23,052 bases of DNA from a virus. A program made the position numbers and the translations under genes. The notes below the pieces were generated by a model. That model worked only from the letters and a program-made list of their open reading frames with translations, ran no database searches and was not told where the DNA came from. Within the stretch, counting starts at the first letter, position 1, and each line of letters begins with the position of its first letter. Below, one piece after another: positions 1 through 8,548 of this stretch. Location of the stretch: positions 1 through 23,052 of IMG/VR virus record IMGVR_UViG_3300017739_000122; one strand, written 5' to 3'.

Positions 1-138
1 CTTCATACCCATATCATCTGGATAATAACCTGACTTCATATCTCTTCTTCTTGTAGACATTCCGCCACCCATTTTTTTTACTCTGCCACCAGATTTCATC
101 TGATTAGCTACTTGTTTGTTGTATCTTCTATTAGGCAT
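1..138 (-). CDS. Small basic glycine-rich protein, cut by left edge
   Basis: An ATG at 138 opens a frame that stays open for 46 codons to the window edge, so the C-terminus is missing. The start overlaps the stop of the upstream membrane-protein gene by one base (TAATG), which supports it as a coupled last-in-operon gene. The visible protein is very basic and Gly/Met-rich, with the motif SGGRVKKMGGGM followed by an Arg cluster. The GGRV word recurs in the 418-aa virion-associated protein of the same operon, so a virion or scaffold-related role is possible. I recognise no domain and the function is unknown. Confidence 0.65.
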   Translation of the reverse strand, partial: MPNRRYNKQVANQMKSGGRVKKMGGGMSTRRRDMKSGYYPDDMGMK

Positions 139-527
139 TATTTTTTTCCTCCGTTCCTAAAGATTTGTGTACCCTTTATTCCAAAAATGCTCGCCACGAC
201 AAGGATCCATAAATTCGTGAACCAGCTCGGAAGCGACTGGAAATACTCAAAGAAGAGTTTTACTTTTTCCATAGCTGCCGGATCGTCACTCATCACCGCC
301 CACATTAAAACAATGATGGGCGCCGAAATAATCACAAGAACGAATTCGTCCTTGTAGTCATTCTGACGAGCTTCTAAAAGTTTTCCCTGGTAAGCTTCTT
401 CACCTCGGGCTTGACGCTCTGCGTGCAATAATTGTGCATCAGACATTGCGACTTTTGCCTTTTGGCGGTTAGCATAAATTTTACCGCCAGCTTGCAAAGC
501 CATCTTTGCTAAACTGAACCAAGCCAT
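138..527 (-). CDS. Two-helix membrane protein, holin-like
   Basis: A 129-aa protein. Residues 1-60 are Ala/Gln/Lys-rich and likely helical and coiled. They are followed by two hydrophobic segments, roughly residues 62-80 (containing VLVIISAPIIVLMWAVM) and 105-123 (containing LWILVVASIFGIKG), joined by an acidic amphipathic linker with the word LPSWF. A charged N-terminal helix, two membrane helices and a basic tail resemble the layout of phage holins of the GTA/3TM type, so a lysis or membrane-anchoring role is the best guess. No catalytic motif is seen. The start lies one base after the stop of the 59-aa gene upstream, and its own stop overlaps the next start, so it is embedded in the late leftward operon. 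Holin is inference; the membrane topology is the firm part. Confidence 0.7.
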   Translation of the reverse strand: MAWFSLAKMALQAGGKIYANRQKAKVAMSDAQLLHAERQARGEEAYQGKLLEARQNDYKDEFVLVIISAPIIVLMWAVMSDDPAAMEKVKLFFEYFQSLPSWFTNLWILVVASIFGIKGTQIFRNGGKK

Positions 528-528
528 A

Positions 529-708
529 CTAGTACCAGGTTGCTTTTACAGGTTTTTTGTCAGGACGCATTCTTTTTGTGCCTCTAACATCAACAACCTG
601 TGATTCCATAGGGTCAGTAGCTTTAATTTCAACGCCACCATTTTGGTATCCGTCCTTATTAAGCCCTAACTCTTTTGTAATTTTAGGTTCTTTAACTTTT
701 TTATCCAT
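529..708 (-). CDS. Small Lys-rich protein of the late operon, unknown function
   Basis: A 59-aa frame with a near-perfect ribosome binding site: AAGGAG, six bases, ATG at 708. It fills the gap between the portal gene and the two-helix membrane protein. The product is rich in Lys and Asp, begins MDKKVKEPKITKELG, contains NGGVEIKATDP and ends in VKATWY. It has no membrane segment and no domain I recognise. The fit into the gap, the strong ribosome binding site and the one-base spacing to the next gene make it a credible small late gene, possibly a minor virion or assembly factor. Confidence 0.7.
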   Translation of the reverse strand: MDKKVKEPKITKELGLNKDGYQNGGVEIKATDPMESQVVDVRGTKRMRPDKKPVKATWY

Positions 709-734
709 AGTTTACTCCTTGAGTTGGTTTATAC

Positions 735-3245
735 CTATTTTTTCTTAAAGTTTCTACCGAAATCGTGAATTTTGCTAGCGTCAGACATTTGTTGTTTAGC
801 TAATGACACTCCTGCACGTAAACCAGCCAACTCTTCGTTCTGTTGAAGCTTATCTTCTTGGTTTTCTTGGTTCATCATTGCTTTCATAGTGTCTAAATCT
901 AATCTTGCTTCTTGATTTTCAGATTTTTCTTGGTCTGCTTTAGCTTTTAAGTCTAATTCACGTGATTTTAGTTTTAATAATGGATCACCACCTACTTCAG
1001 AACTAATTTTGTCCTCTTCTTTAGCGTAATCAATCATCATTTCAGCAATTAACTTCGCTTTTCTAGATTCTATTTGTGAAGTTATCTGTTGAACACGTTG
1101 CATACCTTGCATTGCTTGTGGATTTTGTTGCATCATTATAGGATTTTGCATCATTGGTCCTAGTTGTTGTTGTATCATTTTAATTTCTTGCATTTCTTCT
1201 ACAAATTCTAACTGAATTTGCTCCTGTGCCATAAATGAAATGTGTTCAAGTATGTTTTTTTGTAATGCCATCATAGCTGCGGGATTATTTTGCACCATAG
1301 ATATGGACATAAAACTTAAATGCGCATCAATATGTGCTTTGTGATCTTGTCCTGGAAAAGCTTGGAAAGGTTTTCCGTTAATTGCCATAATATTTTCTAA
1401 TGCAGGGTCCATTGGTTGTGGTGGAGCCGGTGGTGGTAAAATAGAATTTATATTTTTTACTCCCAGCGCATCATACATAGATCTATACGCTTGGTATAAA
1501 TTATGTATTCGAGGGTTTGATTGCGCCAGTTGTAATTGAGATTGAGCTAAAGATATTCTCTGCGTCTGTGAAAAGATGTTTGGATCTGCCACAGGTAAGA
1601 TATCAACTCTATCGTCAAAGTCTTGAACCTTAACTTCTTTAGTTGCACCAGGTACATCGTAAGGATAAACAGGTGGTAAGTATGTCTTAAATACTTCTGC
1701 TAATAATTTAAATTCTTGTTTTAATCCCACATATAATCTTTTGTGTATTGCAGACATTACACGTGAACCACGCTCTAATAATGCGACTGTAGTTCCAACG
1801 GCTGCTTGTTGGTTCATATCACCAACTTGCATATCAGCAATTGCTGCAAATCTTTGTCCTGCTTGAACCACAATACCCATCAATTGTAATAGAGTTGCAT
1901 CTGGACCTTTGAAAGGTAAAGTCATAAACTGATCTTTAATATTACCACCAGGTGCATCTACATCTCTAAACTCACCAGGTTGTAATGGTTGTGCATCATC
2001 TCTAACTCTTATACCTCTAGATTTGAAACCAGCTGGTAGGTTTGCTAAAGTACCGGCATCAAGTAATTGTCTCAACGCTGCGGTTGCAGTTCTAGTTAAA
2101 CCACCAATCATATGGATTAGTCCAAAACCATAGAAACCTGTGCCAGGTAAAAATTTAAATTGCACAAAGTAATTTATTTTTCTCTTAAGTGGATCTTGAG
2201 GATTGTAGTTTCTTCTAATAGATAAAACCTTTTGACCTGCTTGTGCAACAGTTACAACGTAAGGTAATTTAATTCCAGTAGGTTCACCATCACCACCCAT
2301 ATCTTCGTAACCTTCTAAATCTAAATTAGTATGCACTTCATACAAAGTATATTGATCTTCTTGGCCATCTTTAGAAATTCCTTCTAGCTCTAATTTTTTA
2401 TCTTGTAATTGGTTTTCTATAATAGGTGGTGCACCTAATTCTATGTCTCTATAAAAACCATTAACTTGTTGTTTCTTTAATTCGTTTTCAGAAATTTTTA
2501 CAACGTGTATGACTGACTCCGCATCTTCTAAACTATTTGCAGAGTACGGAACAATTAAATCATCCGCCGGTACAAATTTAGAAACCGCCCTACCTAAAAG
2601 AGAGTCATAATAAACTTTCTTAAAGGTAGATCCGGATAGAGGGAGGTAGAAAAGCATTTGATCAAACTCTGGTTCATACTCTTTCATTTGATCCATAATT
2701 TGATAATTCATAAAATCTTTGACACGTTTAGCCTGTTCTTCTTTTTTTACATCGGCCGTGCCCATAATTTGAGTTCTTACTGGTCCGTCTGCCGGTAATA
2801 ACTCTTTATAAGCTTGCGCTTGAAATTGCGTAACAGCTTCAGCAAGGACCGGGTGATTGACACCACTCGCGCCTCTAAAGGGTTCAGTTCGTCTTTCATA
2901 TTTAAATCCTAATAGTTCGAGTCCATTTCGATAGGTATCTTCCCAGTCACCACGGGACTCTTTGTATTCGTTGTACTGGTCTACCATTTTAGAACCTAAA
3001 GGTTCTAAAACTTGTTCTCCTAAAAAATCTGCTAAGTTTTCAAAATGATCTTCACCACTTTCTGGTATTATAGCTCTTGGGTCAAATGCAATCTCTGCAC
3101 CACCCTCTTCATCCATAGTAACTTCTACATTACCTTGTTGATTTTTCTTTTCAATAATCTCGTCTCGTTCTTGAATTAATTCTTCTTGCTTTGGAACTTC
3201 AACTACTGTTTCTGAAACGTTTGGAACTGGTTTATCTATTGCCAT
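735..3245 (-). CDS. Portal protein
   Basis: An 836-aa protein with the features of the P22-type and marine-podovirus portal family. An acidic N-terminal arm (about 1-95) precedes the conserved block at about 99-158 (RGDWEDTYRNGLELLGFKYE, the FRGASGVNHPVL word, then AYKELLPADGPVRTQ). A long alpha-helical body follows, and then a Gln/Met-rich C-terminal region (about 690-740) with coiled-coil character, as expected for a barrel or tail region. The portal forms the dodecameric DNA channel at the capsid vertex, docks the terminase and later serves as the tail attachment site. It lies three bases after the 696-aa gene in the same leftward operon and downstream of terL, the usual partner. The length suits this family. 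The ATG at 3245 has a GAGGAAAG stretch upstream, lying within the end of the preceding gene. Confidence 0.9.
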   Translation of the reverse strand: MAIDKPVPNVSETVVEVPKQEELIQERDEIIEKKNQQGNVEVTMDEEGGAEIAFDPRAIIPESGEDHFENLADFLGEQVLEPLGSKMVDQYNEYKESRGDWEDTYRNGLELLGFKYERRTEPFRGASGVNHPVLAEAVTQFQAQAYKELLPADGPVRTQIMGTADVKKEEQAKRVKDFMNYQIMDQMKEYEPEFDQMLFYLPLSGSTFKKVYYDSLLGRAVSKFVPADDLIVPYSANSLEDAESVIHVVKISENELKKQQVNGFYRDIELGAPPIIENQLQDKKLELEGISKDGQEDQYTLYEVHTNLDLEGYEDMGGDGEPTGIKLPYVVTVAQAGQKVLSIRRNYNPQDPLKRKINYFVQFKFLPGTGFYGFGLIHMIGGLTRTATAALRQLLDAGTLANLPAGFKSRGIRVRDDAQPLQPGEFRDVDAPGGNIKDQFMTLPFKGPDATLLQLMGIVVQAGQRFAAIADMQVGDMNQQAAVGTTVALLERGSRVMSAIHKRLYVGLKQEFKLLAEVFKTYLPPVYPYDVPGATKEVKVQDFDDRVDILPVADPNIFSQTQRISLAQSQLQLAQSNPRIHNLYQAYRSMYDALGVKNINSILPPPAPPQPMDPALENIMAINGKPFQAFPGQDHKAHIDAHLSFMSISMVQNNPAAMMALQKNILEHISFMAQEQIQLEFVEEMQEIKMIQQQLGPMMQNPIMMQQNPQAMQGMQRVQQITSQIESRKAKLIAEMMIDYAKEEDKISSEVGGDPLLKLKSRELDLKAKADQEKSENQEARLDLDTMKAMMNQENQEDKLQQNEELAGLRAGVSLAKQQMSDASKIHDFGRNFKKK

Positions 3246-3248
3246 TGA

Positions 3249-5339
3249 TTAGCTTTCCTCTTTGTTGAACATTTTATATATGAATCCCTCTTGATTCTTG
3301 TATTTCGTATATTGATCATATGCAGTCATAGCCGTACTCAATGCAAGTCCCGGTAAACCCACAAACCTACTTATACCCCTAATTGTACCAGGATTCAATC
3401 CTAATCTCAATGCTGTATTCACCTTCCCTGCTTTATCAATACCTGCTGCTCTTGAGAGTGGAGACATTGTAGCTAATCCCAACCAGTTTAATGGATTACT
3501 AACAATCTCACTTGTGGTTTTATCTTGTTTAATTTGTTCGTTAATAAAATACGTATCGAGTAAAGCTGTCGGTAATGGAGCTCCGACTGCAGCTAAAGTT
3601 TTACCTACAGTTTTTAAAACGCTCTTATTTGGTTTTGGTAATTTTGCTGGCTCTCCAACTTTAACTTCCATTGGATTGTCGACCGCGTATTGTTTAATCT
3701 CGGCTTGCGGTGCAACGCTATCACCTTTGTTTACATTTACAAAAGCACCTTTAATGTTATCATATTTTAATTTTTCCACTACTGCTCCTGCTCTTGCCAT
3801 AGCTGTTTGTGGTATATTTATTTTTTCTTTTCCTACAAACTTTTTAGGCAAAATAACTTCACCACCAAGATTTGGCCCTCTTCTTCTTTCTGCCACTTTT
3901 CTACCTATATTAACCATTTTTTCTGGAACGTCTACTGATTTAACATTACCGGTTAAAGTTCCCTGACGTTGCGCGTAGTATCTTGCATCTGCAGGATTAT
4001 CAAAAAAGAATCTGCCTTTTAAAGACTCATCATACATACCAGGCTCACCTTTAAAAGATTTGTATAATTCAGTTTTTCTGGCAGGCTCTTCACCTCGATA
4101 TAAACGAATAAGTTTTTGTGAGTCTTCTTTTAAATCTTTTAATGGTCCTTTGGTTGCGGTAATTGCATTGTTTAACTTAAGTGCAGCTCTTTCAGGATCT
4201 GCTTTTATTATTGCTTCGCATTTACCAATAGGTCCACCCAAGGCTTTTGATACTATAGTTCTACAACCACCTGGAATTGATTTTACTTTTTCAACAAATG
4301 AATCTACGACTGTTCCTCGTTTTAAACCTAATCCAGTTTCTAACATTTTAGTGTCTCCGGTAAATCCGCTTAATCCTATTTTATCATCTACCAAATCTGG
4401 TAAAGTAGATTTAGCGTATTCTATAAATTTACCTGTAGCACTAGCAGGTTGTTTATATCCTATACCTTTTGTTTTGAAAGTTCCGGTTGGAACTTCTGGT
4501 TGTAATGTAATTTTTAATTCTTTTGCTTTTTCAATTATTTTTTTTACTTTTGAATTATTAGGGTCAGGATTTTTTTCTATAAATTTTTCAGCCATATCTT
4601 TAAATCCACCCGATCTATTATAAGGTCCTAAAATAGGATTTCTATTGTAAGGAAAATCTTTCATAGCTCCCGCTTTACGAACATCTCTTTGATGTTCTAT
4701 TTCAAACAATCCTCTTTTATCTAATTCATAAATAGTAGGTTTAGATTTAATAATATTTCCGTCACCATCAACTGTTACTGATAATTTATCAATTAATTTT
4801 TTATTATTTAAAACAAGATTAGGATTAGCTTTAATCTTATCATTAAGTTGTCTAGTAATTAATGATTGTTCAAAGTTTAATAATCTTTCATTAGCAGATA
4901 GTTTAGCTTTGTCAGAAAGTTTAGCTACTCTTCGCCCTCTTCTACGTTCTGCTTTTTTAGCCATCTCTCTTTGTTTTCTTTCTGGATCTGCTTCTATAGC
5001 AGCTTTCATTTTAATTCTTTTTCTTCTAGATATATTTTTATTAAACTTAGAATCAAAACCCTCGATGGTTTTTTTAGCTTCAGCTTTTGCTCTTAATTGT
5101 TGTGGGGACATCCCAGTCCCAACGTTTGGTTTTACATATTTAGGTATGTAATCAGGATCATTAGCCATACCTTTATAATCTTCAAGATATTGTTCAAAAG
5201 TTATTGTATCAATTTTTCCTGAAGAAATTCTTTTTCTTAATCTTGTTCTTTGATCAATAGTCAAATCCTCCATATCTTTACCATAGAAAAGATTTGATAT
5301 TTTTTGTTCTTCCGATGTAACCGGTCTAATGAGAGCCAC
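3249..5339 (-). CDS. Virion-associated protein with ADP-ribosyltransferase-like segment
   Basis: A 696-aa protein starting at GTG (5339), preceded by AGGAGG and overlapping the upstream stop by one base. Residues 100-145 are an extremely basic stretch (RRKRIKMK, ERRRGRR). Residues 214-245 contain EIEHQRDV, PYNRNP and PYNRSGG, a His/Asn spacing faintly like an HNH fold. Residues 411-500 hold LYRGEE (R415), then GRFFFDNPADARYYA (442-456) and GGEVILPKK (E494). The order YRG, then an aromatic-x-A-x-YA block, then a Glu in a beta-strand followed by Pro-Lys is what I expect from phage-borne ADP-ribosyltransferase domains. Two C-terminal hydrophobic Ala/Gly-rich stretches (about 573-600 and 655-675) could contact membrane. 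Its position between portal and terL suggests an internal or ejected virion protein that modifies host proteins early. The enzyme call is inference from motifs only; the gene itself is certain. Confidence 0.7.
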   Translation of the reverse strand: MALIRPVTSEEQKISNLFYGKDMEDLTIDQRTRLRKRISSGKIDTITFEQYLEDYKGMANDPDYIPKYVKPNVGTGMSPQQLRAKAEAKKTIEGFDSKFNKNISRRKRIKMKAAIEADPERKQREMAKKAERRRGRRVAKLSDKAKLSANERLLNFEQSLITRQLNDKIKANPNLVLNNKKLIDKLSVTVDGDGNIIKSKPTIYELDKRGLFEIEHQRDVRKAGAMKDFPYNRNPILGPYNRSGGFKDMAEKFIEKNPDPNNSKVKKIIEKAKELKITLQPEVPTGTFKTKGIGYKQPASATGKFIEYAKSTLPDLVDDKIGLSGFTGDTKMLETGLGLKRGTVVDSFVEKVKSIPGGCRTIVSKALGGPIGKCEAIIKADPERAALKLNNAITATKGPLKDLKEDSQKLIRLYRGEEPARKTELYKSFKGEPGMYDESLKGRFFFDNPADARYYAQRQGTLTGNVKSVDVPEKMVNIGRKVAERRRGPNLGGEVILPKKFVGKEKINIPQTAMARAGAVVEKLKYDNIKGAFVNVNKGDSVAPQAEIKQYAVDNPMEVKVGEPAKLPKPNKSVLKTVGKTLAAVGAPLPTALLDTYFINEQIKQDKTTSEIVSNPLNWLGLATMSPLSRAAGIDKAGKVNTALRLGLNPGTIRGISRFVGLPGLALSTAMTAYDQYTKYKNQEGFIYKMFNKEES

Positions 5340-6595
5340 TATCGCCTCCTAGGCTTGAACCTTGTAGCGAGGCCACCGTCTCTATAATCCGTTCTTCCTC
5401 TACCAGTTCTATTACTTACGGGACCGCCGGTTGTTGCAGAGGTACCAAACCCTGTGCCAAAATCATAAGATTGTTGACCATCAGCACCTCTTCCATAATT
5501 CGTTGCTCCGTATTGTGCTGCTCTTTCTTGTTCTCGTCTAATTTTTTCTTTCATTTCTCTTTCTAATCTAGCTTTTTCAATCGCATTGTTTTGTATCTCT
5601 TGTTGTTTTGCAGATCTTTGTTTTATAAAATTGGAAACCATTCCAATGGGTGAAAATTGTTTATACAAGTCAAATAAACCAGTAGCTGCATCTTTTAAAC
5701 CCCCAATTATTCCTGGTCCTGTTCCTTGATAATCTGATGTACCTAATAAATCATTTCTATTAAATGTTGGTCCTGGAGGTGGGCCATCACCGCCATCACC
5801 ACCTGTTTGTAGTTTTTGATTAATAATTCCTTGATCAGGTGTATCAGGTTTTGTACCACCAGGTGTATACAATCCACGCTCCGCTAATGCATTTGCAATT
5901 TCTTGATCACTAAAGCCATACGCGCTCATAGAATTGTAAACCGATAATGCTTGGCCTGTTAATGGATCACCACCCATAAACAATCCGACTCGACCGCCGT
6001 CTGCTAATCTATTTTCAGGTCTTGTTTGAAATTCTATTTTAAATAACTCATCAAGAGTTTCGTTACCTTTTAATTTAACATTTAAAATATCTTCTGCTCT
6101 TTCATAATCAATAACTCTTTTACCACCAACTTTTTTAGTAAATCTTTCTAATAAATTTGCAGCTTTTAAAATCTCTGGTGTTTCTTCATACAAACCTAAT
6201 TCTTGTGTTCTTAAAATTTTTTTTAATTGATCTTCAGGAATATTTTCCATCTCTGAAATTTTTATTGGTCCTTTCATTTCAGAGTATGTTGATAATGGAA
6301 TATCGTCTCTACTTCTAAAGCCTACTTTTTCCATAGCTTTAGTTTCTATGATGTCATCTATTTTATCTTTACCACCTTTAAAAAAACTTCCTATACCTTT
6401 TAGAAAACCACCGGATACCATTTTAGTTCTTGGTTCTTTATCAGTGAACAAAACTTCTATACCAATCGATCCGCCGTCCGCTTTGTAATCTACACCACCC
6501 ATTCGATCAATGTATTGTGTTAACGTTTCGCCCGGCTCTACTAAAATTCCGTTTTCGTAATCGTCTATAAGTTGTGCATAACTGTTGTCAGCCAT
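5339..6595 (-). CDS. Gly-rich virion-associated protein with repeated ADGG motifs
   Basis: A 418-aa protein encoded directly after terL, with a TAATG one-base overlap at the start. The motif DGG recurs three times in similar settings: ADGGSIGIEVLF (39-50), ADGGRVGLFMGG (198-209) and RDGGLATRFKPRRR (405-418, the extreme C-terminus). Between them are charged helical regions, a flexible Gly/Pro segment (about 262-300) and a strongly charged coiled-coil stretch (about 325-362, KARLEREMKEKIRREQERAA). I recall DGGRVGLFMGG-type words from predicted structural proteins of marine phages. A role as internal, head-tail connecting or ejected protein would fit the neighbourhood. No enzymatic motif is visible, so function is unassigned. 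Confidence 0.7.
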   Translation of the reverse strand: MADNSYAQLIDDYENGILVEPGETLTQYIDRMGGVDYKADGGSIGIEVLFTDKEPRTKMVSGGFLKGIGSFFKGGKDKIDDIIETKAMEKVGFRSRDDIPLSTYSEMKGPIKISEMENIPEDQLKKILRTQELGLYEETPEILKAANLLERFTKKVGGKRVIDYERAEDILNVKLKGNETLDELFKIEFQTRPENRLADGGRVGLFMGGDPLTGQALSVYNSMSAYGFSDQEIANALAERGLYTPGGTKPDTPDQGIINQKLQTGGDGGDGPPPGPTFNRNDLLGTSDYQGTGPGIIGGLKDAATGLFDLYKQFSPIGMVSNFIKQRSAKQQEIQNNAIEKARLEREMKEKIRREQERAAQYGATNYGRGADGQQSYDFGTGFGTSATTGGPVSNRTGRGRTDYRDGGLATRFKPRRR

Positions 6596-8091
6596 TAGTA
6601 GTATTCCTTTTCAATTCGCGGTAATGGGTCTTCTTTGTAATCATCAGGTAAGCTTACAAAACCTCCCTGTCTAAAACGCATTAACGCCTGTGTTGTACTG
6701 TCCACCAAATCGTCGTGATCTCCGTACGGAAATGATGCACATTCTTCTATAACCTCATCCGCGAACTCTTCGTCGGGCGCCCAAATCATTCCGGACTCGA
6801 ACATCGGAGCGACGCTATTGACCCTAGAAAATTTGTCCTGTCCTTTACTAGGAGTGAAATTTATAACAGGTATTCCAATCTTTCTCAACTCATAAGTTAA
6901 GGGTTGGCCAGATGCTTTTGCTTCTATGATAACGGTATCAGGTTTCCAATATTTGTATTGTTCTAACGCTTCTTTACGTAATTCAGGAAACTCTAATCGT
7001 TCTTTGTGTGCATCTAATAATATTAAATGAGCAGCAGAGTCTTCGTTTGGATAAAAAACTCCCCAGGTTGTAATGGCAGAATAATCCGCTGTTTCCTTTT
7101 TACTAAAGGCTGTGTCATAACTTTGTATAATATGTTGTAGAGGTGGTATGGATGACTTCTCCCAAACGTTCCACCATTCACGTTTAATAATACTACCTTC
7201 TTCTGCCGTTGGATTCTGCATCCATTGTGCATTCCATTTGCCCGCGGTCAGCGAAGCTTTAACACCTTCTAACTCTGACTTCTTCCAATACTGAGGCCAG
7301 ATCGGTTTACCTGATGGCATAATCGCTGGGAACTCTACAATCTCCCATTTATCTGCTTTAATATTTTTTTGTGATGCTAATAGTTTAGAAGTTAAATCTT
7401 TTACACTCCATCGTGTCATAACCACAACGATTGCTCCGCCGGGTTGCAAACGTTGACGTGGACCTGATGTATACCATTCGTAAGCACGTTCCAGCGCTTC
7501 GGGATTCATTGCATCTTGCTCCGAGTGTGGGTCATCAATAATCAATAAGTCCGCACCACGGCCCGTGATTGCAGAGCCAACACCGGCTGCATAATATTCA
7601 CCGCCCTGTTCTGTTTCCCATTTACCCGCGGCTTGTGAATCTTCTCTTAACTTTGTGCCGAAGATGTTTTGGTATTCGGGGCTATCAATTAATGTTTTAG
7701 CTTTACGACCGAATCGTATAGCGAGCTCCGTGGTGTGTGTTGTTTGGATTATTTTTAAATTTGGTTTACGGCCCACCATCCACGCAGGAAGTAAGAAGGA
7801 ACTAAATTCACTCTTCGTGTGCCGCGGTGGCATATTAATAATTAATCTTTTAATTTTACCTTTTGCAATCTTATCAAACTTATCTGCAATTTCTTTGTGA
7901 TGTCTACCTTCAATAAACTCTGGCCACATCTCTTTAACGAATGCCATAAAACTATTATTAATTTTATGTATCTTTTCTTTTTTCTCGAATGTTCTTTTAA
8001 GCAGATGTAGGTGTTGTAGCTCTTCGTATGTTAAATGTTCCGTGAAGTCGGCTCTAAAACAACGTAGGATTTCTTCCGGTAAACCGTTCAT
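6595..8091 (-). CDS. terL: Terminase large subunit (ATPase and nuclease)
   Basis: A 498-aa DNA-packaging motor. The ATPase half has a Walker A-like loop MPPRHTKSE (87-95), adenine-side words HTTELAIRFGRK (119-130), Walker B LLIIDDP (182-188) and the coupling motif VVVMTRW (222-228). The C-terminal RNase H-like nuclease has QSYDTAFS (D326), VIIEAKASG (E390) and YGDHDDLVD (acidic cluster 457-464), the expected metal ligands. The enzyme cuts concatemeric DNA and pumps it through the portal. It heads the leftward late block and is followed with a one-base overlap by the 418-aa gene. The first ATG (8091) has no clear Shine-Dalgarno site. Unusually, the small-subunit gene is 3 kb away on the other strand. 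Confidence 0.95.
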   Translation of the reverse strand: MNGLPEEILRCFRADFTEHLTYEELQHLHLLKRTFEKKEKIHKINNSFMAFVKEMWPEFIEGRHHKEIADKFDKIAKGKIKRLIINMPPRHTKSEFSSFLLPAWMVGRKPNLKIIQTTHTTELAIRFGRKAKTLIDSPEYQNIFGTKLREDSQAAGKWETEQGGEYYAAGVGSAITGRGADLLIIDDPHSEQDAMNPEALERAYEWYTSGPRQRLQPGGAIVVVMTRWSVKDLTSKLLASQKNIKADKWEIVEFPAIMPSGKPIWPQYWKKSELEGVKASLTAGKWNAQWMQNPTAEEGSIIKREWWNVWEKSSIPPLQHIIQSYDTAFSKKETADYSAITTWGVFYPNEDSAAHLILLDAHKERLEFPELRKEALEQYKYWKPDTVIIEAKASGQPLTYELRKIGIPVINFTPSKGQDKFSRVNSVAPMFESGMIWAPDEEFADEVIEECASFPYGDHDDLVDSTTQALMRFRQGGFVSLPDDYKEDPLPRIEKEYY

Positions 8092-8207
8092 AAAAAATTT
8101 TTGCAGAATTTTTTGGGATTCTGTTTTCCTCTCGTTTCAAATTTATCACAGATTTAAGACTAAAACAAACTGTATAGGTGTATATGTTGGGACCCCTATC
8201 TGTTTTG

Positions 8208-8234
8208 GGGTGGGTGGGCCCATTGTTCGCGAGC
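8208..8234 (+). repeat. 27-bp G-rich element, copy 1
   Basis: Fits GGGNGGGTGGGCCC, eight bases, CRAGC, here ending in CGAGC. It is part of a near-duplicate with copy 2: both continue GGGCCCAT, one variable base, GTTC, one variable base, CGAGC. It is preceded by TGGGACCCC at 8189-8196 and by a pairing ACCCC/GGGGT. Confidence 0.8.
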
Positions 8235-8261
8235 TTATATCGGTTTTGGCTGGGACCCCTC

Positions 8262-8288
8262 GGGTGGGTGGGCCCATAGTTCACGAGC
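8262..8288 (+). repeat. 27-bp G-rich element, copy 2
   Basis: Fits GGGNGGGTGGGCCC, eight bases, CRAGC, here ending in CGAGC. It starts 54 bp after the start of copy 1. Together with the GGG of the upstream TGGGACCCC it gives four G-triplets with loops of about 7, 1 and 1 bases, a potential G-quadruplex. A TTGACAAG word follows 40 bp after its end. Confidence 0.8.
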
Positions 8289-8347
8289 ACACAAACCCAT
8301 TTTGGTCAGTGTTGCATATTTACAATATTGACAAGGTTTAATTCATA

Positions 8348-8503
8348 TTAGTTAAACCTCGTTTGGTTATCGATTGACTGTTCGTGCTTTCTTTTTTCAC
8401 TGGCCTTCTTTGCAATCTTAACAGCCAACGCCCCGTGTTTATCTAAAAAAGATTTAGCACATAAAGTTCTATAATCTTTTATAAGTTTATCTATATAAGT
8501 CAT
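8348..8503 (-). CDS. Small basic protein, unknown function
   Basis: A 51-aa frame starting at ATG 8503 with a good ribosome binding site (AGAAAGGA, six bases, ATG) and a near-consensus promoter directly upstream (TTGACA, 17 bases, TAAAAT). The product is rich in Lys/Ala/Arg (KIAKKASEKRKHE at about 29-41) and probably helical. No domain is recognised. The transcript would run towards terL and might read through into the late block, so this could be the first gene of that unit. The dedicated promoter and operator-like palindrome support a real, regulated gene. Confidence 0.65.
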   Translation of the reverse strand: MTYIDKLIKDYRTLCAKSFLDKHGALAVKIAKKASEKRKHEQSIDNQTRFN

Positions 8504-8518
8504 TTATTATCCTTTCTA

Positions 8519-8548
8519 TGTATGGGATTTTATATTAAATCCCATACA
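8519..8548. promoter_or_regulatory. Perfect inverted repeat over a promoter (probable operator)
   Basis: The arms TGTATGGGATTT (8519-8530) and AAATCCCATACA (8537-8548) are exact reverse complements of 12 bp separated by six bases. The palindrome covers the -10 box and most of the spacer of the promoter for the 51-aa gene, so a dimeric regulator bound here would block polymerase. The half-site word TATGGGA recurs at four other promoter regions in the window. Confidence 0.7.

Larger units (their letters stand above)
8092..8347. other. Intergenic region and leader upstream of terL
   Basis: A 256-bp stretch with no convincing gene. It holds two copies of the 27-bp G-rich element (8208-8234 and 8262-8288), each preceded by the word TGGGACCCC, which can pair with the following G-run to form a short hairpin. 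It also holds a TTGACAAG word (8328-8335). On the terL side it is AT-rich, with runs such as AAAAATTTTT. A leftward promoter for the late block should lie here, but I could not identify a consensus one, so terL may need a phage-specific activator. Confidence 0.5.

Noticed and set aside
3514-5151. Several rightward frames opposite the 696-aa gene
   Set aside because: Antisense shadows without ribosome binding sites or recognisable content.
8042-8341. Open frames on both strands through the G-rich repeats upstream of terL
   Set aside because: They duplicate repeat-derived words (GGPIV, GPTHP) and overlap terL; no start signals.
8328-8350. Rightward promoter at TTGACAAG after element copy 2
   Set aside because: The -35 word is good, but no convincing -10 box or downstream rightward gene follows; kept only as a word shared with 9241 and 9890.
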